DNA of 64,000 bases from Planoprotostelium fungivorum (Eukaryota > Evosea > Variosea > Cavosteliida > Cavosteliaceae): assembly GCA_003024175.1 (NCBI GenBank), contig MDYQ01000059.1, forward strand, positions 1 through 64,000. Reading direction: 5' to 3'. Position 1 is the stretch's first letter. Every line of letters begins with the position of its first letter. The notes below the pieces were generated by a model. That model worked only from the letters and a program-made list of their open reading frames with translations. It was not told the DNA's origin and made no database searches. Position numbers and translations under genes: made by a program. Shown piece by piece: positions 19,725 through 30,294 of the stretch.

Positions 19725-22700
19725 ATGCAGCCACAGAAGAAGCGGCAGAGAGTAGAAGATGTGGAAGATAGGAAGGATCATATCGACTGTCTGTTCGACG
19801 CATCACCGATATCCACCATCATCTTCAAATCATGCGAGAGCGGATATGTAATCTTATATACAAATAGAGCGGCACAATGTTCATTACCCTTTGTCAGAGA
19901 GGGCGATTCGCATTTGTCGGAAGAAGAGGTGATTCAAGTTACACAGATATCCACAAAGGTCGCTAATATAGACATCACAGCGTGATTCAGGCGCATTAAC
20001 CGCAAAGAGTGGCAAATTCTCCTCTCTCTTCTGGAAACACCTGCAGAATGACCGGGCGGAGTGGAAGAGTAGGTTTACACACCGGTGTCCCGATGGACAA
20101 CATGGACTCGTCAAGACAAGGTGATAGTTGCCGCACCTGAATCGCCCGTAACGATGAGGCAGATGTGTCCGCATCGATTGCGGAGGTCGGTACATTCGGG
20201 TGGAGCTCAAAGCGAAGATGAACACTTTCACCCATTTGGAACCACAAAAGATGTCGACGGATGAGGTGTATTGGTTCAGAACTGCCATGTCCAACGCTGC
20301 GAAATTCTGGGAGTTGATGGAGTTCGATCGACCGAAGAATGATGTTCGAGTCATTTACGCCACAGAAGCCACTCTGATAGAATTTCATAATTCACGTGAG
20401 GATCCGATCTCTCATCATCGTCGTATGGAGCACCATCATCCCTCTCATCTTTTCACAGAGCGTCACGTTCTGGGAAAATGGGCTATAGAGGATGCCGTCT
20501 ATCCTGATCGCGAGGGGATAAAGGAGTTCTTAGAAGGTCTCTCCACATCCATCAGATCACCGACACCCATCGTGCTGACGAAAGAATACGTCATACCCGA
20601 TCTGAACAGTGAATCTGAACTTTTTTTCCGAACTAAGACGATACAGATGCGAGAAGAGTCCTCAGAACAACTCTCACCCACGTAGACAGTGTCTGTAGAA
20701 AGACGGGAGTCGTGAAACCTCCAATATCTGATGACGATCACACACACCGGATTTTCACCATCATAGAAGACCTCTCGGAAGAGAAGAACAAAGAAGACGA
20801 GCTCCAGCAGGTCAGTCGGCTCGTTGTAGATGATGACGTGGATGACGTATACAGACATCGAAGATGGCGGTCACATTGAGAGAATTCTTTGATAAGTCTC
20901 CCATTTTCATGGCTGTGATAGAGGTGAACTACCAATGTTTACCACGCGTGTGTTCTGATTATCGAACAGGTTCCAACGGACAAGAAAGATCTAACTTATC
21001 GAATCATCAACGACACGATGAGTCAAGCTTATTTCTCTCGTCCCGCATCAGAAGTAGAAGGCCGATCGGCCTGTGAGACTGTGATGACTCGAAACGTGTG
21101 CTGACGACCGAAGCATCGCTGGGGGTAGTCTCGCAAGATTGCACGAGTTTCATCGACGCTCATTACAAGAACATGGATCCACAGAGCATGTTATCTTCCT
21201 TCGAAATGGCCGCAGAGTTCATCCGCCCGGACATCACCTACCGAAATCTCAGTCAGGAGGTGAAGGGTGGAATTGTAGATGAGTTATTCATGGAGAATCA
21301 GATCGCTCCAGGGGTGATCAGCTTGATGTTGATCGATATATCGAGAAGCAAAGAACTGGAGGGTGAATCTACAACGTTCATCTTCTGATGGATGACTTGA
21401 ACTCAGGGCGGCTGCAGAAATACTCCGAATCATTGGAGCAGAGGGTAAAAGATAGAACGCAAGAATTGAAGGAAGCCTTGGCCATCAAGTCGAGATTCTT
21501 AGCCACCATGTCTCACGGTGTGATCTTCTGTTCGAATCCAGAATGACACTTTACAGAGATCAGGACTCCACTCAGGTACCTTCTAGAATATCAGACGTTC
21601 ATCTTTTGACCTCTCACAGTGGTATCATGAATGCTCTGACCCATTTCCAAACGAGACTGATGGACGAAGAGGACATCGACGTCCTCCGAACCGGTCAAGT
21701 GTGTGGAGAGCAGCTCATCATGATCATCAATGACGTCTTGGACTTGTCCAAGGTGAGAGACTCGATGTCTCGTCGACTGATGAATGGGCTCAGTTGGAGG
21801 CGGGACAACTGCAGCTGGAAGACAGGGCCGTATCTCTTCACAATCTATTAGAAGAGAGCACGTCCATGGTTCAAACCGCGGCGGCGAATAAGAATCTACT
21901 CATCGTATCGGAACCGATCATCAACATTCCCAAGATCGTCATCGCAGACAGTTGTAGATTGCGTCAGATCCTCGTCAATCTTCTCTCCAACAGTGTCAAG
22001 GTGGACGGAAAAGTGGTGTTTAATACTGACTCGGCTGATTGTAGTTCACCGAGACAGGAGAGATCGTCTTATCGTTGACCGCCGCGGAGGAGGGAGACAA
22101 CGTCCAGTTGGAATTCCGAGTCCGAGACTCAGGAGTCGGAATCGCCGCGGAATTCCAAGACAAGATCTTCTCTCCGTTCTCACAGTCGGACACATCCATC
22201 ACAAGGAAATACGTGAGCGTTCGATTCCATCCACCATTTGAAATTTAAAAAGGGCGGGAGCGGTCTGGGTCTGTCTATCTGCAGCAAGCTGGCCGGTCTG
22301 ATGAATGGAAACGTCTGGTACGAATCTGAAGTCAACGTTGGAACGACATTCTTCGTTCGAGTCATTGCAAAGAGGCCACAGAGAGAGGAAGAACACTTTA
22401 CGATCAACGATCGTGTCATGTATGACATCATAACGGATCTGGATGCTCTGCCTGAGGTACACCGGATGTCTCGTTGTAGATTCTGATGAATCGATAGTTA
22501 CCGAGGATCGTTATTTTAGATAAGAGTGATACTCAGAGAAGGATGATGAAGAGAATCGTAGACAGTATAGGTTTCACCTCTCACGAATGCTCCTCTCTAC
22601 AGCAACTGAATAGTCTCCCGACCAGAGATGCCAAGGTGAGCCCGACTCCGACGTGTCCCGACGTAATCATTCCTACCTCCCATCAATTCCCACAGGTTCT

Positions 22701-23423
22701 CCTTCTGTCCGACCCCTCTCTGTCCCACCGTGACTCCATCGAATTGAAGACTCTGTGTGAAGATCGTCACTGGAGCCACATCGAGCTGCCCTCTGTGTCG
22801 AATCCGACCGTTGCGTGTAGAAGGAGGAGGAGACCTTTGCACACCAGACAGCTTCTCTTGTTCCTCGATCAAGCTCTTCTCAACAAGAAGCACGGTACAC
22901 TGTTACAACAGAGGAGAAGTGTGGAGGATGGTGAGTCGTAGATTTAGATCTCTCGTTAAACGCACGCACAGCTCCCGTGCATGATTTCCTGAAGAACGTG
23001 AGGGTGTTGATTGCTGAGGACAACGAGATCAATCTGAAGGTCATCACGCGCATGATGAGCGGCATGGGAGCCAAGGTGTCTGCCGCCGTCAACGGAAGAC
23101 TAGCCATAGAGGCACTGGAGGCTTCTGATTTCGATCTCATTTTGATGGACTGCATGGTGACGGCACGTCGCACGACGACATCATCACTCACGATGGCACA
23201 GATGCCAGTGATGGGGGGACTGGAGGCGGCACAATTCATAAGAACGAAGATGCCACCACACAAACAGCCGATCATCGTGGCTCTCACTGCAGATGCGTTT
23301 GCGGAGAACTCCAAGTTGTGCAGAGAGGCAGGGATGGAGTACGTCCTTCACAAGCCCATCAACCAGAAGCAGCTGCAAGATGTCTTGGGGAGGCTGCTGA
23401 AGATCGCAGACAGTGGAGTGTGA
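19725..23423 (+). CDS. hybrid sensor histidine kinase with PAS-like sensor and two receiver-like domains
   Basis: Phosphorelay sensor typical of amoebae, plants and fungi. The start at 19725 reads [24 protein letters not shown]-like segment follows ([20 protein letters not shown]), with more sensor-like regions up to about 21390. The dimerisation/H-box exon ends [11 protein letters not shown] and joins EIRTPL across an intron, so the phospho-accepting His is present. ATPase motifs: N box [18 protein letters not shown]1 [21 protein letters not shown]2 [20 protein letters not shown] first receiver-like segment (22498-22940) starts [15 protein letters not shown] and is degenerate at the usual Asp pair, though VLLLSD may keep the acceptor. 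The last receiver is complete: [20 protein letters not shown] spliced to MPVMGG, and the conserved Lys in [10 protein letters not shown]. About 17 short introns, several with the CGTTGTAGAT motif (20822, 21367, 22472). No membrane span is seen, so probably cytosolic. Confidence 0.85.
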
Positions 23424-23603
23424 CGGAGATGGAGCCAACCATCACGATCGATGTACAAAACGTGCCGAAATAGATGTTTATTTATGAATTGTAAAAGGAT
23501 TGAAATGTTGGGTTGATTCCACAACATTTTCATCATTGGACCAGCGATCACACGCGATCACATAGACACGCACGAAGTCGTCACACACGAAATACAGGTC
23601 CAG

Positions 23604-24320
23604 ATGATGATCGAAGAAGAGACGTATTTTGATATACAGACACCATCATCAGATCAAACGAACAGACGAGGCACGAAGAGGAGACTAACTCATAACTCCA
23701 TCAGAGCTGGATTCACCTCCGTTACCTCACCGAACGAGTCGTACTCCAAGATAAGCAAGAATCTGGAGACAAGACAACCCATTCCTGATTACCTCCGAGA
23801 GGTACGACACATAACGATCATTCGATCTGAGACGTCGATGATCACAGATTGCATTTTTAAAAGAACAACTCATCGAAGAACAACGTCGTCGTCTTGAGAT
23901 GGAGGAGACAAACAACAATTTGACAGAATATTTAAAGCAGAAGGATGTGGAACTGGTACAGGTCCAGTCACGCGTGGCCAATCTAACTCATGCATTATGG
24001 ACCATCACCGCTTCCGGGGTGAGTCCATTCTTTCATCGTCTCCCAACTCACATCAGGATGAATTGAAGAAGAGAGACATCAACCAGGCAGAAGACGGGAT
24101 GCAGTCTTCTCATTTGATCATCACAGAGGAAGGACAAAAGACGAGGAGCCTGATGCAAGAGAAGATCGTCAAACAGAGGAACGATGTGTTCTCCTCCGTG
24201 AAGAAGGAAGATGATCCATCGCCCATCAGCCAAGTATTAGAGGTCTCGACTGCTGGACCACGACTGAGAGCTGCGATGAGAAGAGTCATGGCCTCCTGGA
24301 CAGACGATGTTCCACAATAA
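23604..24320 (+). CDS. small coiled-coil protein, function unknown
   Basis: Three exons with clean GT/AG junctions. Exon 1 (MMIEEETYFDIQTPSSDQTN...) is polar and basic. Exon 2 (about 23850-24018) reads IAFLKEQLIEEQRRRLEMEE and TEYLKQKDVELVQVQSRVAN, a heptad-type coiled coil. Exon 3 ends RAAMRRVMASWTDDVPQ-stop. About 190 residues. No catalytic motif. It lies 180 bases downstream of the histidine kinase on the same strand, but nothing else links them. I do not recognise the family. Confidence 0.6.
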
Positions 24321-24638
24321 AAGTTCACCCTTCCATGCGAACATGATACGAAGACCCACCTCGAACATCGACCATTGGCTATCTTCCGCCACGTAACACG
24401 AAGAGGGGCGACGCACCGAAGGTTCTTTACACGATCCGGCTCCTCCTCAGCTCGCTTTCTAAATTTCATCGAAAGGGACTCCTTCTTTAGATGCACCTCG
24501 AACTTCTCGATCTGTCTCCGCCTTCCAAACAGCCTGCTCTTGTCTTCCGAAATAGAAAAGCGACAGACGTGAACCTAAGGGGGTCGTGAGAGGAGATAAG
24601 GTGGCGGAAGGTGCTTCTATCTTGCAGGATACAACTCA
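24321..24638. other. intergenic region upstream of the first glucanase gene
   Basis: No exon recognised in these 318 bases between the coiled-coil gene and the tandem glycosidase cluster. Confidence 0.4.
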
Positions 24639-24664
24639 ACCTTGAATCTTCGCTCGCCTCTTCC
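24639..24664 (+). promoter_or_regulatory. conserved upstream element of glucanase copy 1
   Basis: The string ACCTTGAATCTTCGCTCGCC and the following CTCTTC lie 76 bases before the ATG. Nearly the same string stands 73 and 72 bases before the ATG of the other two gene starts (27102 and 30222), while most other upstream sequence differs. This argues for a shared transcription start or 5'UTR element. Exact role unknown. Confidence 0.45.
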
Positions 24665-24714
24665 TGTATTCAGCTCTGCTGGCTCTGTGGGGTCATTCTT
24701 TACAGACGAGAAAG

Positions 24715-26712
24715 ATGAGACGCGAGTCTATCCTCCTTCTGGTCGTTCTCCTGGCGGCCGCTCTGGCTCAGAACTGTGGCTGTGGCGCTTCCGAGTGCTG
24801 CTCTCAGTATGGATACTGTGGAACCGGTAATGACTACTGTGAGTCGACCGCTTATCGTGTATGACGGGGGGTTGATGTATGCAGGTGGACAAGGCTGCAG
24901 AGAGAACTGCGGTGGAAACAACAACAACAACGGTAACGGAAACACCCAATGGGGCCCCGTCGAAGTGAACACCGACCGTGGAGGACAAGATCTGGCCGGC
25001 ATGCCCGTCCAGGCCTCCAACATCGGAGACTGCCAGGCCAAGTGCTACAACAACAAGTGAGCGATCGAATCGTCCATACGATAATGAATGCAAAAATTAA
25101 TCTTTTCGTAGGGACTGCCAGAGCTGGGCCTTCGATAGCTGTGGAACCAACTGCTGGTTGAAGAACGGTAAGCCCGGAAGTGGCCCCGCCAACTGCAGAG
25201 CCTCTGGAACCATCAACGGACGCGGAGATGGTGGAAACAACAACAGCGGCAGCTGTCTGTCTAGAAGACTCGAAGACGTTAAGTCTGGACGTGTCCCCGT
25301 GAGAGGAACGAACCTTGGCTCTTGGTTCATCCTGGAAGGCTGGGTGAGTCTCTCTCATCTTCACAGCGTCTCATCTCGTATTCTGACGGGCGGTTGTAGA
25401 TGGTCGGATGGATGTGGCAAGACAACGGCTGCAGCCAGGACCAAGTGAGTCACCACCTCCACGAGCTCATCGACTCATCCTCTATAGTACCCCGGCTCTA
25501 CCCTCCTCGAGCAGTGCCTCGGCAACCGCAGAGACTCTGTGATGGGCAAGCACTGGGCTTCTTTCATCACCGAAGATGACTTCAGAATCATGTCTAGCTA
25601 CAACTTGAACGCCGTCAGACTCCCCGTCGGGTGAGACATTCTTTCTTATGTCAACTTCTGGCGGGAAACTGAGATCTATTCCAGATGGTGGCACATCTAT
25701 GACACCCAAGGAGGTGTTGCCAAGGCCAAGCTGAACCAGCACATCGAGCCCACCAACGTCTACGCCTTTGGAGGACTTGCCTACATCGACAAGGTCAGTC
25801 ATCTACAACGCTGTAGACACTGGTCCGTTCGCTGACTCTCCTTTAGGCTTTCGAGTGGGGAGAGAAGTGGGGAGTAGCCATTCTCCTTGACATCCACGGA
25901 GCTCCTGGCTCTCAGAACGGAGACGGTCAGTGTTGTCTCTATCTCTCACTTTCAGCTCACCCTTATCAGATCACTCTGCACCTCCTGCCAACCATCAGCA
26001 GCTGTGGGACAAGTATGATGCCAACATGGCTCAGACTGTCGACTCCGTGGAGGCCTACATGCAGAGATACGCCAGCAAGAAGGCTTACGCAGGTATCTGC
26101 CTGCTGAACGAGCCCAAGGTGGACACCTGGAAGTTGAAGCAGTACTACATGAACGCCTACAACGTCATCCGCAAGTGAGTCGAACACATGCACAGAGACA
26201 AAGACACAGAACTCACCCTCTATAGGTACTCCAAGGACTCCATTGTCATCATCAACCCTCTCATCACCAACCAGAACACCGATCAGCCTGAATGGACGAA
26301 CTTCATGAATGCACCTCAGTACACGAACGTGTGGATGTCCATGCACTGGTACCACATCTGGGGATTTGAGGACAAGAGTGACGACTGGAAGCTGAACTAC
26401 ATCCGCAACGACAGAAAGTGGCAGGTAGACAACTACAAGAACAAGAACCCCAAGGTACGTGACTCGTTGTAGATGGGGAGACGAGTGCTGACGTGAAGCT
26501 TACAGAAGGGCATCATCGACGAGTGGTCTAACGGAGGCATCGGAGACGGACGTGCCGCCATGCAGGCTCAGATCGCGCAGTTCAACAACATGGACGGAGG
26601 CTGGACCTTCTGGTCTTGGTCGAAGACCTGGGGAGGTGACAGCTGGTCTCTCCGCGCTGCCTTTGAGAAGGGATGGGTCAGCAAGGACCAGATGGGAGTC
26701 CAGTCCTGCTAA
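24715..26712 (+). CDS. secreted chitin-binding / PAN-like / GH5 glucanase, copy 1
   Basis: Predicted extracellular or phagosomal glycosidase. The signal peptide is MRRESILLLVVLLAAALAQ. A hevein-type chitin-binding domain (CBM18) follows: NCGCGASECCSQYGYCGTG with the Cys spacing of the family. After an Asn/Gly linker comes a PAN/apple-like module (DLAGMPVQASNIGDCQAKCY, DCQSWAFDSCGTNCWLKNG). The GH5 domain starts at VRGTNLGSWFILEGW and includes VRLPVGWW, AILLDIHGAPGSQNGDG, the acid/base Glu in ICLLNEPK, MHWYHIWGF, and the probable nucleophile Glu in IIDEWSN. These are closest to fungal-type exo-beta-1,3-glucanases (GH5_9). Eleven or so short introns; two contain the palindrome (25801, 26465). 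The gene family and neighbourhood suggest fungal cell-wall digestion. Substrate is inferred, not shown. Confidence 0.88.
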
Positions 26713-27101
26713 AAGATCGTATAAACATCTTTGTTTGTTTTCAATGAGTTCATGATGTTCACGGCGGTGATGTGATGAAATATTTCGTGAGACATCGTCG
26801 AGAGATCGGCGTGTGATATTCCGACGTCGCTCGATGATGATCGATCTCATCACCTCTTCGAGCTAGTCTGACCACCTCGATGAGGTCGCGACGCTGCCCT
26901 AGAGCTCGTTGACGTTCGCGCCGGGGGGCGAATAGACGTCAGGATCTGATGCATAGAATGTGTGGTTTCAAGGAAATCTACAACTTCGCTGGGTTATCCT
27001 AAGGTGGTTTCACCTTTCCCCGGCGTTTTCGCGTCAGACGCCGGGGACTCTGTCGTCTGTAACAAGTTTTGAAGGCCATAAGGTGCTTCTCTTCCAGCTT
27101 C
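26713..27101. other. intergenic region between glucanase copies 1 and 2
   Basis: No exon recognised. Only the conserved element just downstream (27102-27126) matches the upstream regions of the other copies. Confidence 0.4.
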
Positions 27102-27126
27102 ACCTTGAATCTTCGCTCGCCTCTTC
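27102..27126 (+). promoter_or_regulatory. conserved upstream element of glucanase copy 2
   Basis: ACCTTGAATCTTCGCTCGCC plus TCTTC, matching copy 1 almost base for base, 73 bases before the ATG at 27175. See the copy 1 element for reasoning. Confidence 0.45.
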
Positions 27127-27174
27127 ACGTAAGGCCAGCTGTCGATAAGAATCATTTTAGAGAGCTAGAACAAG

Positions 27175-28902
27175 ATGAGACGCGAGTCGATCCTTCTTTT
27201 GGTCGTTCTCCTGGCGGCCGCTCTGGCTCAGAACTGTGGCTGTGGAGGTAACGAGTGCTGCTCTCAGTGGGGTTACTGTGGAACGGGTAACGATTACTGT
27301 GAGCGATGGATGGAATGATAGCACATTCTCACACTTGTTCAGGTGGTGCAGGATGCAAGCAGAACTGCGGTGGAAACAACAACAATAATGGAGGAAATAA
27401 CGGAAACACTCAGTGGGGTTCCATCGATGTGAACACCGATCGTGGAGGACAAGATCTACCCAACATGCCCGTCAAGGCCTCCAACGTTGGAGACTGCCAG
27501 GCCAAGTGCTACAACAACAAGTGAGTATCACATCGAAATCGGATGCATTATGATTGCGATGTGCGATGATTCACCTTTCGAAGGGACTGCCAGAGCTGGG
27601 CCTTCGATAGCTGTGGAACGAACTGCTGGTTGAAGAATGGAAAGCCCAACCCCGGAGGCGCCAACTGCAGAACCTCTGGAGCCATCAACGGTCGTGATAA
27701 CGGAGGAAACAATAACGGTGGTGGAAACAACAACGGCGGCAGCTGTCTGTCTAGAAGACTCGAAGATGTGAAGGCCGGACGTGTCCCCGTGAGAGGAACG
27801 AACCTTGGCTCTTGGTTCATCCTGGAAGGCTGGGTGAGTCTTTCGCATCATCATCATCCATCACACCTTCGTCTCATCTCACATTCTGACGGGCGGTTGT
27901 AGATGGTCGGATGGATGTGGCAAGACAACGGCTGCAGCCAGGATCAAGTGAGTCACCATCTCCACAAGCTCATCGACTCATCCTCTACAGTACCCCGGCA
28001 CTACCCTCCTCGAGCAGTGCCTTGGCAACCGCAGAGACTCTGTGATGGGCAAGCACTGGTCTACCTTCATCACCGAAGATGACTTCAGAATCATGTCTAG
28101 CTACAACTTGAACGCCGTCAGACTCCCCGTCGGGTGAGACACAGACATCACCTGTCTCTTCTTTGTCATTTTTTGGCGGGAAACTGATGGGTTGTACAGA
28201 TGGTGGCACATCTATGACACCCAAGGAGGTGTTGCCAAGGCCAAGCTGAACCAGCACATCGAGCCCACCAACGTCTTCGCTTTCGGAGGACTTGCCTACA
28301 TCGACAAGGTCAGTCATCTACAACGCTGTAGACGGTGTTGGCTGACTCTATGCAGGCTTTCGAGTGGGGAGAGAAGTGGGGAGTAGCCATTCTCCTTGAC
28401 ATCCACGGAGCTCCTGGCTCTCAGAACGGAGACGGTCAGTGTTGTCTCTATCTCTCACTTTCAGCTCACCCTTATCAGATCACTCTGCACCTCCTGCCAA
28501 CCATCAGCAGCTGTGGGACAAGTATGATGCCAACATGGCTCAGACTGTCGACTCTGTGGAGGCTTACCTCCAGCGTTATGCAAGCAAGAAGGCTTACGCA
28601 GGTATCTGCCTGCTGAACGAGCCCAAGGTGGACACCTGGAAGTTGAAGCAGTACTACATGAACGCCTACAACGTCATCCGCAAGTGAGTCGAACACATGC
28701 ACAGAGACAAAGACACAGAACTCACCCTCTATAGGTACTCCAAGGACTCCATTGTCATCATCAACCCTCTCATCACCAACCAGAACACCGATCAGCCTGA
28801 ATGGACGAACTTCATGAATGCACCTCAGTACACGAACGTGTGGATGTCCATGCACTGGTACCACATCTGGGGATTCGAGGGCAAGAGTGACGACTGGAAG
28901 CN
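27175..28902 (+). CDS. secreted chitin-binding / PAN-like / GH5 glucanase, copy 2 (interrupted by an ambiguous base)
   Basis: Same architecture as copy 1: signal peptide, hevein-type domain (NCGCGGNECCSQWGYCGTGN), PAN-like module, GH5 domain. From about 27740 onward the exons and introns are nearly identical to copy 1, including the palindromic intron at 28316. The frame reaches EGKSDDWK and then meets an N at 28902, after which the sequence jumps back to an earlier exon (AFEWGEKWGV). The final exons of this copy (LNYIRNDRKWQ to VQSC) are therefore either missing or supplied by the segment after the N. The N-terminal half looks intact. Confidence 0.8.
28902..28902. other. ambiguous base N at a likely assembly join
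   Basis: The only N I noticed. Left of it the sequence is the exon ending SDDWK; right of it the sequence restarts with the intron end and exon corresponding to 28335-28440. Two near-identical copies have probably been collapsed or joined here. Confidence 0.85.
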
Positions 28903-28903
28903 T

Positions 28904-29777
28904 GGCTGACTCTATGCAGGCTTTCGAGTGGGGAGAGAAGTGGGGAGTAGCCATTCTCCTTGACATCCACGGAGCTCCTGGCTCTCAGAACGGAGACGGT
29001 CAGTTCAGTCACATGTTCAATTGCTCACCCTTATCAGATCACTCTGCACCTCCTGCCAACCATCAGCAGCTGTGGGACAAGTATGATGCCAACATGGCTC
29101 AGACTGTAGACTCCGTGGAAGCTTACCTCCAGCGTTACGCTAACAAGAAGGCTTACGCAGGTATCTGCCTGCTGAACGAGCCCAAGGTAGACACAGGCAA
29201 GCTGAAGCAGTACTACCTCAACGCTTATGCTCGCATTCGCAAGTGAGTCATTCTCTCTTCGTCAGCGATGATAATACTAAACTTCTATAGGTACTCGAAG
29301 GACTCGATCATCATCATCAACCCTCTCATCACCAATCAGAACACCGATCAGCCTGAGTGGACCGAGTTCATGAATGCACCTCAGTACACGAACGTGTGGA
29401 TGTCCATGCACTGGTACCACATCTGGGGATTTGAGGACAAGAGTGACGACTGGAAGCTGAACTACATCCGCAACGACAGAAAGTGGCAGGTAGACAACTA
29501 CAAGAACAAGAACCCCAAGGTACGTGACTCGTTGTAGATGGGGAGACGAGTGCTGACGTGAAGCTTACAGAAGGGCATCATCGACGAGTGGTCTAACGGA
29601 GGCATCGGAGACGGACGTGCCGCCATGCAGGCTCAGATCGCGCAGTTCAACAACATGGACGGAGGCTGGACCTTCTGGTCTTGGTCGAAGACCTGGGGAG
29701 GTGACAGCTGGTCTCTCCGCGCTGCCTTTGAGAAGGGATGGGTCAGCAAGGACCAGATGGGAGTCCAGTCCTGCTGA
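28904..29777 (+). CDS. 3' part of a further GH5 glucanase copy (5' part absent)
   Basis: Begins in the intron before AFEWGEKWGVAILLDIHGAP and runs through HQQLWDKYDANMAQTVDSVE, YAGICLLNEPKVDTGKLKQY, MHWYHIWGFEDKSDDWKLN, IIDEWSNGG and VQSC-stop. The intron and exon at 29000-29330 match copy 3 (31490-31820) rather than copies 1-2, while the last exons (29450-29777) match copy 1. It is thus a mosaic. It could be the real end of copy 2 after gene conversion, or the remains of a fourth gene whose start was lost at the N. Confidence 0.7.
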
Positions 29778-30221
29778 AAGATGACATAAAGATCATCGTG
29801 TTGTTTCAGATTTGTTCATGATGAAGATCGGGTGACGTGGATGAGGAGCTCACTTATAGAGGGGGCCTAATGGCTTCAGAGGTAGCGATGATGATCGCCG
29901 CATCATCGGTCGCACGTGTGGTCATCGAGTTGATCGAACTCGAGATGTGCGATCGCCTCCGTGGATTCCTCTGAATCACCTTTCAAGTCCAACTCTGGCA
30001 TAAGTCCTTCCTTTCGTTCGCTTCACCACGCGAATGAAGCATCTTCTGAGAATGAAACAGACACAATGAGAGATTGGGTGACCTCAGTCACTTCTGAAGC
30101 TCACCTTTGCGTGACGTAAAAGTGCCATACCTCGAAGACCCTGTCAATAGTAACACGAGGTGATGGAAGGTTTGTGTGATAAAGGTGGTCTCAGGTCGCT
30201 GTACCGCCAGCTGGTAAGCTC
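29778..30221. other. intergenic region between glucanase copies
   Basis: No exon recognised. Nothing repeated apart from the upstream element at its right end. Confidence 0.4.
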
Positions 30222-30247
30222 CACCTTGAATCTTCCATCGCTGCTTC
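30222..30247 (+). promoter_or_regulatory. conserved upstream element of glucanase copy 3
   Basis: CACCTTGAATCTTCCATCGC and following bases, a slightly diverged version of the element before copies 1 and 2, 72 bases before the ATG at 30295. Confidence 0.4.
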
Positions 30248-30294
30248 GTTCGAGGTAGTTGCCGTTTGGAAATCATTCTGAGCCGACGGAAAAG

